Shown: positions 14,914 through 21,821, counted from the stretch's first letter. The stretch is 21,821 nucleotides of DNA from Zetaproteobacteria bacterium (GCA_021545665.1 JAJRTX010000026.1:1-21821); one strand, 5' to 3'. The notes: generated by a model from the letters alone, not told the origin. Translations and numbers: made by a program.

Positions 14914-16934
14914 TTTGTTTTCCACGGATACCTGTTCCAGCACAGCCAGTAAAAGCCGAGATCATCCATCATGGTCTTGAATTGGTTAAAATCGAGTGGC
15001 TTGACCAGATAACTGCTGGCATGGTATTCATAGGCTTTGGCCATGTCGGCATCCGCTTCCGATGAGGTGAGGATAGCCACTGGCATGCCGTCCAGGCTGG
15101 ATTCTCTGGTCTCTTTCAGCACTTCCAGGCCATCCACCCTGGGTAAGCGTAGATCAAGCAGAATAAGATGCGGTTGCGGGCTTGTTTCCGGATCGGCGTA
15201 ATCGCCACGCCGGAACAGATAATCCAGGGCTTCTTCACCATCGGACACATGCATAACCCGGTTGGCGACCCGGCTATCCTCAAGTCCGCGCATGATCAGC
15301 TCGGCATGAGCCGGATTATCCTCGACGAGCAGGATGACTGCCGGTTCATCCTGTATGTTTTTGATATTCATATTTCTGTATACCTCCTTTGAAAGGACAA
15401 AACAGAATGTGCAGCCCATGCCCTCTCCTTCCGATTCAACCCAGATGCGGCCGCCTTCCAGATCAATGATCCGCTTGACAATGGCCAGACCTATGCCCGT
15501 CCCTTCCACTGCCGGAGTCAGTCGTTCAAACAGTTTAAATATCTTTTTATGATACCTTGGTTTGATACCGATACCATTATCCCTGATATAGCATATATCG
15601 CCATCTTTCTCCCGGCGAGAGCCAATTTCAATATGCGGATCAGCTTGTTCACCCATGAATTTTAGCGCGTTATCGATCAGGTTCTGAACCACTTCCAGCA
15701 GCCTTTTCCGATCTCCGAACAGGGTTGGAAGATCAGGCGCGACATCAATTCGCGCTCCGCATTCGTTTATTTGTCCGGCCAGTATTTCAATAGCATCCTG
15801 TATAAGTTCGTTGAAAGTTACCTTCTCCGGCGGGTTGACCAAGCGGCCAATACGGGAAATTTCCAGCAGATCCGCAAGCAGCTCCTGCATCTGTACGGTT
15901 GCTTTCTGAATCTGGTCAATATCGCTATACAGTCGTTCCTGTTCATTCTCGGCAGCATCCTTTTTCAGCAGGCCTAGAAATCCCTGGATAGTGATCAGCG
16001 GACTCTTCAGATCATGTGAAACAGTGTAAACAAAACGTTCCATCTCAGCGTTCTGTTCTTCCAGGTTATTCATTAATTTCTGGCGTTCTTTCTCTATCTG
16101 TTTGCGCTTAATAATCTCTTTATTCAACCTGTCACGCGATGCGGTTACTTTGCTCAGATTGGCGGTCATCTCGCGAATCGATATGGCAAGCTCTCCCATC
16201 TCTCCGCTTGCCTCAATGTCCAGTGTCGTATCAAGCTTGCCCTCGCCAATCTCTTTGACCGCAGCCCGGAGGGCTTCGACCGGACGTGTAATGCTTCGGG
16301 TTAGATAGATCGTAAACATCATCATGCCGATCACTGTGATGAGAAGAAGCAGATATATGGTCGTTATCGACTGGGTTGTCGTACTCTCGGCGTTGCTAAG
16401 AAATTTAGTAGCCTTACTTTGAGCGAAAATATTGAGGGCATCCATGGCATTTTCAATCTTTACAACATGTTGTGCACCTTTACCTTTGGTGATGCGCTCT
16501 GCCTTGGTTCTTTTCCCGGCGAGCATCAGTTCGATCACCTCATCACGGATTGGCTTCCATGAGACAAAGACCTGACGTGCGGTTTCGAAGAGTGTTTTGT
16601 CTCCGAGGAACAATTTTTCGATAATGTCAAAGTCTGCGTAAACTTCTATTTCAAACCCATCAACCAGTTGGGAGTCCCTGAGAATCTCGTCTAGACTATC
16701 GTCGAGGGCGACATCCTTCATGCTGCGGTGCATTTTAATGATATGCGCATTGATTCTCAGCACGGCTTTACTCACGGTAAGCGGGTGGTTGTAGATCAGG
16801 CTTGTATTGTTGGCAAGATACTCCATACGGTTGATGGCGAAGATGGTCAGCATGCAAAAAAGCACGAACACAAGGCCGAAGCCTAAGCTGAGGCGTGAAC
16901 CTATGGTTAAGTCTTTAAACATCCTTGTGACCAT
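14910..16934 (-). CDS. Membrane hybrid sensor histidine kinase with C-terminal REC domain
   Basis: A 674-residue sensor. TM1 lies at about 16-34, followed by a helical periplasmic region (35-190) resembling four-helix-bundle sensors of chemoreceptors, TM2 (about 192-211), HAMP (212-264), a short coiled coil, HisKA with YTVSHDLKSPL (H307), and HATPase_c with NLIDNAL (N422), RDNGIGI and EGTGIGLAI. A REC domain follows (531-660) with LLVEDN, D594 in LLDLRLP and K645 in LVKPL. The REC is of the stand-alone Rcp1-like type usually encoded by a separate gene after such kinases. The linker is only about 10 residues and contains a strong internal ribosome site (see 15369-15388), suggesting a recent fusion. 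The signal sensed is unknown. It forms an operon with the HD-GYP regulator through a 4-nt overlap. The ATG at codon 5 is an alternative start. Confidence 0.9.
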   Translation of the reverse strand: MVTRMFKDLTIGSRLSLGFGLVFVLFCMLTIFAINRMEYLANNTSLIYNHPLTVSKAVLRINAHIIKMHRSMKDVALDDSLDEILRDSQLVDGFEIEVYADFDIIEKLFLGDKTLFETARQVFVSWKPIRDEVIELMLAGKRTKAERITKGKGAQHVVKIENAMDALNIFAQSKATKFLSNAESTTTQSITTIYLLLLITVIGMMMFTIYLTRSITRPVEALRAAVKEIGEGKLDTTLDIEASGEMGELAISIREMTANLSKVTASRDRLNKEIIKRKQIEKERQKLMNNLEEQNAEMERFVYTVSHDLKSPLITIQGFLGLLKKDAAENEQERLYSDIDQIQKATVQMQELLADLLEISRIGRLVNPPEKVTFNELIQDAIEILAGQINECGARIDVAPDLPTLFGDRKRLLEVVQNLIDNALKFMGEQADPHIEIGSRREKDGDICYIRDNGIGIKPRYHKKIFKLFERLTPAVEGTGIGLAIVKRIIDLEGGRIWVESEGEGMGCTFCFVLSKEVYRNMNIKNIQDEPAVILLVEDNPAHAELIMRGLEDSRVANRVMHVSDGEEALDYLFRRGDYADPETSPQPHLILLDLRLPRVDGLEVLKETRESSLDGMPVAILTSSEADADMAKAYEYHASSYLVKPLDFNQFKTMMDDLGFYWLCWNRYPWKTK
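15369..15388 (-). promoter_or_regulatory. Internal ribosome binding site and ATG at the kinase-REC junction
   Basis: On the minus strand AGGAGG (15388-15383) precedes an in-frame ATG (15371-15369) by 11 nt, at codon 522. It sits exactly between the end of the kinase ATPase domain (CFVLSKEVYRN) and the REC domain (MNIKNIQDEPAVILLVEDN). Use would give a 153-residue free response regulator from 14910 to 15371. The motif is perfect; spacing is slightly long. Confidence 0.55.
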
Positions 16935-16999
16935 AAAAATTCACCCGCATGTAATGGAGAAAAAAAGGTATACTTTAAATAATACATACAAAAAGTAAG

Positions 17000-17027
17000 T
17001 GTATATCAGGAAATGCTATAATATCAA
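17000..17027 (-). promoter_or_regulatory. Candidate sigma-70 promoter of the kinase/HD-GYP operon
   Basis: On the minus strand TTGATA (17027-17022), a 16-nt spacer and TATACA (17005-17000) give a moderate -35/-10 pair about 65 bp upstream of the kinase ATG. The region is AT-rich. The match is imperfect. Confidence 0.3.
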
Positions 17028-17106
17028 GAGCCAATTACAGAATTTGTGGACGGTGACCGAGTTTCCAGCTTCGGCCCGTTTGTTTCGGGGCATTGCTGCT
17101 CATCCT

Positions 17107-17157
17107 CCCGGAGTTTTACAAGTGGCTCCAACCAATAGCTTTATTCACCCGGAGTTT
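17107..17157. repeat. Direct repeat CCCGGAGTTT
   Basis: CCCGGAGTTT occurs at 17107-17116 and 17148-17157, 41 bp apart, with partly matching flanks (GCT-CAT-C before, T/G-AC after). It covers the degenerate 3' end of the MerR pseudogene and may mark a small duplication or the scar of a rearrangement. Nothing else is recognised in 16935-17115. Confidence 0.4.
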
Positions 17158-17379
17158 GACCATGTTCAGGCATGGTTCTGACCGTAAATCTATGATCGAT
17201 ATGGTTTTGTTGCATTGGCGGGCATGGACAATAAACAGCAGGCGTTTTTCATCATCTTTGGAATAGTCACGGTATCCTGATATGGTGCGATCTGGCAAAG
17301 GCAATAGTTACTGCCGCTCATAATAGCGAATGGTATCGATATTGATTCCCATTCGTTTTGCCAGTTCTCCAATCTTCAT
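17116..17379 (-). pseudogene. MerR-family transcriptional regulator, broken
   Basis: Read from ATG 17379, the minus strand gives a textbook MerR N-terminus, MKIGELAKRMGINIDTIRYY then ERQ. A TAA (17310-17308) follows, after which the same frame continues LLPLPDRTISGYRDYSKDDE and KRLLFIVHARQ before losing family resemblance. Intact MerR proteins read YYERxGLLP at this point, so the stop replaces one conserved codon. The helix-turn-helix, wing and first part of the linker are present, while the dimerisation helix and effector domain are missing or scrambled; the frame ends at 17116 after 88 codons against about 130 normally. The upstream DNA holds TAAAC-6-GTTTA (17389-17404 region), a dyad of the kind MerR proteins bind. 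No metal or drug efflux gene remains beside it. Confidence 0.75.
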
Positions 17380-17449
17380 AACGCAATGATAAACCATAGA
17401 GTTTAGTCAAGAGCGCATTGTGCGCGTTAGTACCATAGCCTTTGCAATT

Positions 17450-20218
17450 TCAGTCAGCAACAACCTCAAAACAGCGCGGGCAGAGTTCATGATGCACTGC
17501 ATGCTCAGGTTCGGCAGCCTCACTTACATTCCAGCAGCGCGGGCATTTGATGCCATTGGCGGCTTTCACGGTGACGGTTCCGCCTGCTTCCACTTTGGCG
17601 ACAATGAACAGTTGCTCCCAGGTCTCACCGAGCGCTTCGGTAAATGAGGCATCCAGATTCGGCACTGTTACTGTGGCGGCAATGGATGAGCCGATCACTT
17701 TGTCTTTTTTGGCCTGATCCAGAGCAGTATTAATCTGTTCACGCACGGCAAAAAATGCATCCCATGCGGTTTCATCAATGCTGATATCGGCAACAGGATG
17801 GAAGGTCTGCAAATGAATGCTTTTCGCATCCGATCCCGGCAGATGTTCCCATGCTTCTTCTGCCGTGAATGGCAGTACAGGTGCAATCAGCCTGATTAAG
17901 GTGTCGGTTAGCTCGTACAGCGTGGCACGGGCCGACGCCCGGCGCGGTGAATCAGCCGCATCACAGTAAAGACGGTCTTTGATCACATCAAGATAGAAAC
18001 CGCCCAGATCGACCGAGCAGAAATTGTGAATTTCCTGATGGATACGGTGGAACTGATAGTTCTCATTACAATCGTGCACATGGCGTTCAAGTTGTGACAA
18101 ACGGTGTGAGGCCCACTGATCCAGCGGTTGGCGCTGTGCAAGTGGAACCGCATCACGAGCCGGATCAAAATCATTCAGATTGCCGAGCAGGAAACGAATG
18201 GTATTGCGAATGCGGCGGTAGGCTTCGGCCAGTTGTTTGATGATTTCATCGGAAATGCGGATATCAGCTGAATAATCGCTTGAGGCAATCCATAATCGCA
18301 GAATATCCGCGCCCATCTGCTGGATGATTTTCTGTGGTGCGATCACATTGCCACGTGATTTAGACATCTTGTTGCCGTTTTTATCAACCACAAAACCATG
18401 TGTCAGCACGCCCTTGAATGGCGCTACGCTGCGCGTGCCGACGCTCTCCAGCAATGACGACTGGAACCAGCCGCGATGCTGATCGCTGCCTTCCAGATAG
18501 AGATCAGCCGGACTAGCCAGATCGGCGCGCTGTTCCAGCACGCAGGCATGGGTGCTGCCGGAATCAAACCAGACATCAAGAATATCTGTCTCTTTTTCAA
18601 AATCCGTACCACCACAATCCGGACAAGTAGCGCCATCCGGTAGGAATTCGTTCACATCTTTGGCAAACCAGACATCAGCGCCGCGTTGTTCAACCTGTTT
18701 GGCAATGCCTTCAATAACTTGTGGCGTGGTAACTTTATGTGAGCCGCAGGCGCAGCGAATAGCGATGATCGGCACGCCCCAGTTGCGCTGGCGTGATACA
18801 CACCAGTCCGGGCGCTGTTCAATCATGGCGCGGATACGGTTTTCGCCCCAATCCGGCGTCCATTTGGTTTTGCTGATTTCGGCCAGTGCCTTGCTGCGCA
18901 AATCATTGGCATCCATGGAGATAAACCATTGCGGCGTAGCGCGAAAAATCAGCGGTTTATGGCAGCGCCAGCAATGCGGATAAGAGTGTTTGATCTGGCT
19001 GGTTTCCAGCAGCACACCGCAGTTTTGCAGGTGTTCGACCATGATGACATTGGCCTGATACACATGGCGACCTTCAACCACCGGCGTGCCCGCTTCAAAT
19101 ACACCGGTATCACCAACCGGATTGAAAGCTTCTAAGCCGTATTTCATGCCGATTTCGTAATCTTCCTGACCATGGCCGGGGGCGGTATGCACCGAGCCTG
19201 TACCGGCTTCCAGGGTGACATGATCACCGATTAGAATTGGCGCATCCTGATCCAGGTAAGGATGGCGGAAACGGCGATTGTCCAGTGTTGAACCGGTAAA
19301 GCGGGCGACCACATCGCCGCTTGCGCCGATGGCAGTGAGCACATTGGCGCTGAGCTGCTCAGCCAGAATCAGAATCTCACCGGATTTGAGATTGGCATTA
19401 TCGCCGCTGTCAGTGATTCTGATGGCCGCATATTCAATGGCGGGCCCCAATGAAACAGCCAGATTGGCAGGAATCGTCCACGGCGTGGTTGTCCAGATGA
19501 CAATCGACACATCACCGGTCAGCTCGGGCGCGATGTCGCTCAGATCTTCTCCGGCAGCAAATTTCACATAAATTGAATGCGAGGTGTGATCTTCATATTC
19601 CACTTCAGCTTCAGCCAGAGCGGTGGCGCAGGAAACACACCAGTGCACAGGTTTCGCACCTTTATACAGGCCGCCGTTGGCCAGAAACTTGCCGATTTCG
19701 CGAACAGTATTGGCTTCAAAGTGGTAATCCATGGTTACATAGGGATTGTCCCAGTCGCCGGTAATGCCGAGCCGTTTAAACTCTTCGCGCTGCACATCAA
19801 TCTGGCCTTTGGCATAATCGCGGCACTCCTGACGGAATTCAGAATCCGTGATGTCTTCTTTTTTGCGTTTTTTCTTTTTGAACTTTTCCTCGACCTTTAA
19901 TTCAATCGGCAGGCCATGGCAATCCCAGCCCGGCACGAAGGGAACATCAAAACCCAGCATGCTGCGTGAGCGAACAACAATATCCTTGAGCACTTTATTG
20001 ACGGCATGGCCAATATGAATGCTGCCGTTGGCATAGGGAGGGCCGTCATGCAGGATAAACTTCTGTGCATCCTTGCGCGCCTCACGCAATTGTCCGTACA
20101 GATCCTCATCTTGCCATTGCTTCAGTCTTTTCGGCTCATTATTCGGCAGGTTTCCGCGCATCGGAAAATCAGTTTTCGGCAGGAAAACGGTTGGTCGATA
20201 ATCAAACTTCTCGCTCAA
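17450..20218 (-). CDS. ileS: Isoleucyl-tRNA synthetase
   Basis: A 922-residue class I synthetase charging tRNA-Ile, full length for the bacterial type. Motifs: PPYANGSIHIGH (HIGH at 68-71), the editing domain around WTTTPWTIPANLA, DVWFDSGS, GSDQHRGWFQSSL, KMSKS (617-621) and the C-terminal zinc site CPRC (C892, C895) with CPRC (C913, C916). The start is TTG, with GGAG 8 nt upstream; it is supported because the next ATG (codon 20, within DFPMRGNLP) would cut off the family-conserved N-terminal LPKTDFPMRGNL segment. It lies downstream of ribF, separated by repeat element C. lspA, which often follows ileS, is absent; a decayed MerR gene lies there instead. GCGCA-3-TGCGC (17413-17425) just past the stop is a weak terminator candidate without a T run. 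Confidence 0.97.
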   Translation of the reverse strand: MSEKFDYRPTVFLPKTDFPMRGNLPNNEPKRLKQWQDEDLYGQLREARKDAQKFILHDGPPYANGSIHIGHAVNKVLKDIVVRSRSMLGFDVPFVPGWDCHGLPIELKVEEKFKKKKRKKEDITDSEFRQECRDYAKGQIDVQREEFKRLGITGDWDNPYVTMDYHFEANTVREIGKFLANGGLYKGAKPVHWCVSCATALAEAEVEYEDHTSHSIYVKFAAGEDLSDIAPELTGDVSIVIWTTTPWTIPANLAVSLGPAIEYAAIRITDSGDNANLKSGEILILAEQLSANVLTAIGASGDVVARFTGSTLDNRRFRHPYLDQDAPILIGDHVTLEAGTGSVHTAPGHGQEDYEIGMKYGLEAFNPVGDTGVFEAGTPVVEGRHVYQANVIMVEHLQNCGVLLETSQIKHSYPHCWRCHKPLIFRATPQWFISMDANDLRSKALAEISKTKWTPDWGENRIRAMIEQRPDWCVSRQRNWGVPIIAIRCACGSHKVTTPQVIEGIAKQVEQRGADVWFAKDVNEFLPDGATCPDCGGTDFEKETDILDVWFDSGSTHACVLEQRADLASPADLYLEGSDQHRGWFQSSLLESVGTRSVAPFKGVLTHGFVVDKNGNKMSKSRGNVIAPQKIIQQMGADILRLWIASSDYSADIRISDEIIKQLAEAYRRIRNTIRFLLGNLNDFDPARDAVPLAQRQPLDQWASHRLSQLERHVHDCNENYQFHRIHQEIHNFCSVDLGGFYLDVIKDRLYCDAADSPRRASARATLYELTDTLIRLIAPVLPFTAEEAWEHLPGSDAKSIHLQTFHPVADISIDETAWDAFFAVREQINTALDQAKKDKVIGSSIAATVTVPNLDASFTEALGETWEQLFIVAKVEAGGTVTVKAANGIKCPRCWNVSEAAEPEHAVHHELCPRCFEVVAD

Positions 20219-20255
20219 AATTTAAACTCCACTAATACAAACATTAAAACCACTC

Positions 20256-20367
20256 ACCGCAGAGTACGCAGAGTACGCAGAGGAAAGCAAAAAACATGAG
20301 GCGGCAGGATATTCGTTACGGCGTTCAATTCCAGTAATGATTGTTTTTCCTCTGCGTACTCTGCAGT
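20256..20367. repeat. Repeat element C: 112-bp inverted-repeat element with GCAGAGTAC units
   Basis: The left arm (from 20256) reads ACC, GCAGAGTAC, GCAGAGTAC, GCAGAGGAA. The right arm (20342-20367, minus strand) reads ACT, GCAGAGTAC, GCAGAGGAA, AAACAA. The arms are the same except that the left has one extra 9-nt unit, showing unit gain or loss. It fills most of the 185-bp gap between ribF and ileS, which are normally close together in one operon. It has the same ACC-plus-9-mer design as elements A and B. Confidence 0.8.
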
Positions 20368-20403
20368 AAAACTGAGTTGGCCTTGTTGTTGAATTTATCT
20401 TCG

Positions 20404-21375
20404 TCAAGGTAAATTGCGCTTGCGCAAAAGAGGGCGCCCTGGGGTGTCATCGGTATCTAATATTTTTCTTGCAACTTCACAGTCTCTGGCAATTTGTTTG
20501 GCCAGATCGGCATGGCTGGTAAAAGCACGGTCTTCACGGATACGTTTTACAAAACTCACATTTAGCCATTTGTCATACAGCTCCGGACTATCATCCAGAA
20601 GATGGGTTTCCAGCAATAATGTACGTCCGTTGAAGGTAGGTCGATAACCCAGATAGGCGGCACCTTTCCACTTCTTTTTCCGTGTATTGGCACGCACCGC
20701 ATAAATGCCAACGGGTGGATGAGTCAGATCAGCCACATCAACATTGGCGGTAGGAAAGTTCATTTGTCGTCCTCGCTCTTCACCATGCAGCACTGTTCCG
20801 GCTATCGAATAATTGTGGCCGAGTAACCTGCAGGCCAGAGTAAAGTCAGCCGCTTCAACTGCTGAACGAATGCGGGATGAGGAAACGACGGCACCCATCA
20901 TTTCAAAAGCTGCAGCTTCGGAAACAGTAAAATCCTTGCTGTCACCCAGGCTGCGCAGATCATCAACATGCCCTGTGCGATCATGGCCAAAAGCGAAATC
21001 ATAACCCACATGAATATGCCTGAAGCTAAATGTATCGTAGAGAGCTGCGGAGAATTTTTCTGCAGGCCAGGTGGAAAGTTCCTTATTAAATTCCAGCAAC
21101 AATACGGCATCAATGCCAGCATCTTCCAGATACTGCAATTTTTCATGTACATGACAAAGCCGACGTGGTGCCTCCTGAGGGAATAAAATAGCACGTGGAT
21201 GCGGTTCGAATGTGATAACAATGGATGGGCCACCGACCCCCAACGCATGTCCGCGCAATTCCGTCAGCACCTGTTCATGACCCATATGTACACCATCAAA
21301 GTTGCCAACAGTAATTGCACCGTCCTTGAGTTCGGAGATTTCTTTTGCTTCCTGCCAGGATTTAATAATACGCAT
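20404..21375 (-). CDS. ribF: Bifunctional riboflavin kinase/FMN adenylyltransferase
   Basis: A 323-residue two-domain enzyme making FMN and then FAD. The N-terminal nucleotidyltransferase domain has GNFDGVHMGH (24-33), TFEPHPR (55-61), GYDFAFG (124-130) and SSSRIR (165-170). The C-terminal riboflavin kinase domain has GRQMNFPTANV (202-212), with the PTAN metal/ATP motif, then GIYAVR, YRPTFNG and LETHLLD. Length is normal for bacteria. The ATG at 21375 fits the family (MRIIKSW), though no strong Shine-Dalgarno precedes it. It is followed by ileS on the same strand, the order seen in many proteobacteria, but the gap is unusually long because of element C. Confidence 0.96.
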   Translation of the reverse strand: MRIIKSWQEAKEISELKDGAITVGNFDGVHMGHEQVLTELRGHALGVGGPSIVITFEPHPRAILFPQEAPRRLCHVHEKLQYLEDAGIDAVLLLEFNKELSTWPAEKFSAALYDTFSFRHIHVGYDFAFGHDRTGHVDDLRSLGDSKDFTVSEAAAFEMMGAVVSSSRIRSAVEAADFTLACRLLGHNYSIAGTVLHGEERGRQMNFPTANVDVADLTHPPVGIYAVRANTRKKKWKGAAYLGYRPTFNGRTLLLETHLLDDSPELYDKWLNVSFVKRIREDRAFTSHADLAKQIARDCEVARKILDTDDTPGRPLLRKRNLP

Positions 21376-21543
21376 GCAACGAACGCTATCGCTTATGCTT
21401 AGTTTGTCACAGGGAGGATATAATTGACCTATATTAAATTATAAGTAGATAAATCAGGAAATGGCGCTGTTTTTTTCTGGTCAGCAGCATTCAGCTCCTA
21501 CCGGTATCTTCCCCTAGATTGTAATTGTTAAAAACCAGATTTA

Positions 21544-21581
21544 TTGGCACAGCACTTGCGTATACTATATAATGTGCTGTG
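21544..21581 (+). promoter_or_regulatory. Sigma-70 promoter with a perfect 8-bp operator-like dyad around the -10
   Basis: TTGGCA (21544-21549), an 18-nt spacer and TATAAT (21568-21573) form a strong promoter 48 bp before the ATG at 21622. CACAGCAC (21548-21555) and GTGCTGTG (21574-21581) are exact inverted copies separated by 18 nt. One overlaps the end of the -35 and the other abuts the -10. The right half-site can also pair with ACAGC (21586-21590) as a GCTGT-GAAAA-ACAGC hairpin at the start of the transcript. AGTATATACT (21599-21608) is a further 10-bp palindrome just before the ribosome site. The placement suggests a repressor or activator site; the protein is unknown. The rest of 21376-21621 shows nothing recognised. 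Confidence 0.55.
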
Positions 21582-21621
21582 AAAAACAGCTATCATTTAG
21601 TATATACTGCGCGGAGGATTC

Positions 21622-21821
21622 ATGAGTAAGAAATATTCGTTGATTGGCATCGCCATAGCCATCTTGCTGGGCATACAGATCATTGGGTTGCTATCATTAC
21701 TTAATGAAGAGATAACCAATCAGCTAGCTGCTGAAATTAATCTGGCTGGCAAACAGCGAATGATTTCCCAACGCATAGCTTTCCATGTTAATCATATGCT
21801 TCTTGATAAGGGAAATCACTA
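21622..21821 (+). CDS. PilJ-type sensor protein, N-terminal part (runs off the window)
   Basis: The first 66 codons of a membrane sensor are visible, incomplete at the 3' side. Residues 6-27 form one transmembrane helix. After it comes INLAGKQRMISQRIA (39-53), the hallmark start of the PilJ / type IV pili methyl-accepting chemotaxis N-terminal domain, a periplasmic four-helix sensor found on chemoreceptors, histidine kinases and GGDEF proteins. Related nitrate-sensing domains use this helix for ligand binding. The output domain lies outside the window, so it could be a kinase, chemoreceptor or diguanylate cyclase. GGAGG lies 4 nt before the ATG, and a strong promoter with a dyad lies upstream. 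Confidence 0.75.
   Translation, partial: MSKKYSLIGIAIAILLGIQIIGLLSLLNEEITNQLAAEINLAGKQRMISQRIAFHVNHMLLDKGNH

Noticed and set aside
17014..17022. TGCTATAAT extended -10 on the plus strand
   Set aside because: It matches the consensus, but no plausible plus-strand gene follows it; the region is AT-rich and it overlaps the minus-strand promoter candidate.
17041..17115. Minus-strand frame starting MSSNAPKQTGRSWKLGHRPQ with GGGAGG beside the ATG
   Set aside because: It has only about 22 codons, the ribosome site has no spacing from the ATG, and it lies in the scrambled region after the MerR remnant.
20256..20288. CRISPR array, suggested by regular short repeats
   Set aside because: The units are 9 nt and contiguous, with no spacers and no cas genes; they form inverted arms of one element.

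Overview
The window reads as chromosomal DNA of a Gram-negative bacterium, probably a gammaproteobacterium or a close relative such as a zetaproteobacterium. The support is an outer-membrane OmpA-like protein, NagZ wall recycling, SlyX, SrkA (YihE) and Bax homologues, an E. coli-type IlvD and a ribF-ileS pair. Base composition is mid-range and no phage or intact insertion sequence is visible. I cannot fix the genus from the sequence alone. Most genes are housekeeping, so the interest lies in intergenic structures, gene fusions and one decayed gene.

Layout. 1-190: a run of four perfect or near-perfect hairpins with no gene. 190-1397 (minus): srkA then slyX, overlapping by 10 nt. 1469-2281 (plus): a Bax-type glucosaminidase-fold lipoprotein. 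2323-2811 (minus): an unrecognised, possibly ferritin-like protein, separated from bax by a shared terminator-like hairpin. 2942-4156 (minus): a dicarboxylate/amino-acid:cation symporter. 4324-4716 (plus): a PilZ protein. 4730-8869 (minus): ilvD, nagZ and a MoeB-rhodanese fusion. 9101-12837 (plus): nadA, an OmpA-like cell-envelope protein and a LOG-family nucleotide hydrolase. 12838-13125: an intergenic stretch with an extended -10 promoter and a possible 41-residue ORF. 13126-16934 (minus): a two-gene signalling operon, a membrane hybrid histidine kinase followed by a REC-PAS-PAS-HD-GYP response regulator. 16935-17449: a decayed MerR-family regulator. 17450-21375 (minus): ribF then ileS. 21376-21821: a promoter carrying a perfect dyad, then the start of a PilJ-type sensor protein that runs off the window.

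How the genes connect. The hybrid kinase probably phosphorylates its own REC domain and/or the REC domain of the HD-GYP protein, setting c-di-GMP degradation; the PilZ protein at 4324 is a potential c-di-GMP effector. NagZ and the Bax-like protein act on peptidoglycan sugars, and the OmpA-like protein should bind peptidoglycan. ilvD, nadA, ribF and moeB serve branched-chain amino acid, NAD, flavin and sulfur-carrier metabolism.

Most notable points. (1) Two fusion proteins (MoeB-rhodanese and kinase-REC) each carry an AGGAGG Shine-Dalgarno and an in-frame ATG at the domain junction, so the C-terminal domain may also be made alone. (2) Three intergenic elements of 110-140 bp (5923-6038, 8945-9085, 20256-20367) share one design, inverted arms that start with ACC or ACT and continue with units of about 9 nt, although their unit sequences differ. 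(3) A perfect 8-bp dyad brackets the -10 box of the promoter near the right end. (4) A MerR gene with a nonsense codon lies immediately downstream of ileS, where lspA would be expected in many proteobacteria. I did not find a convincing complete new defence or mobile system.
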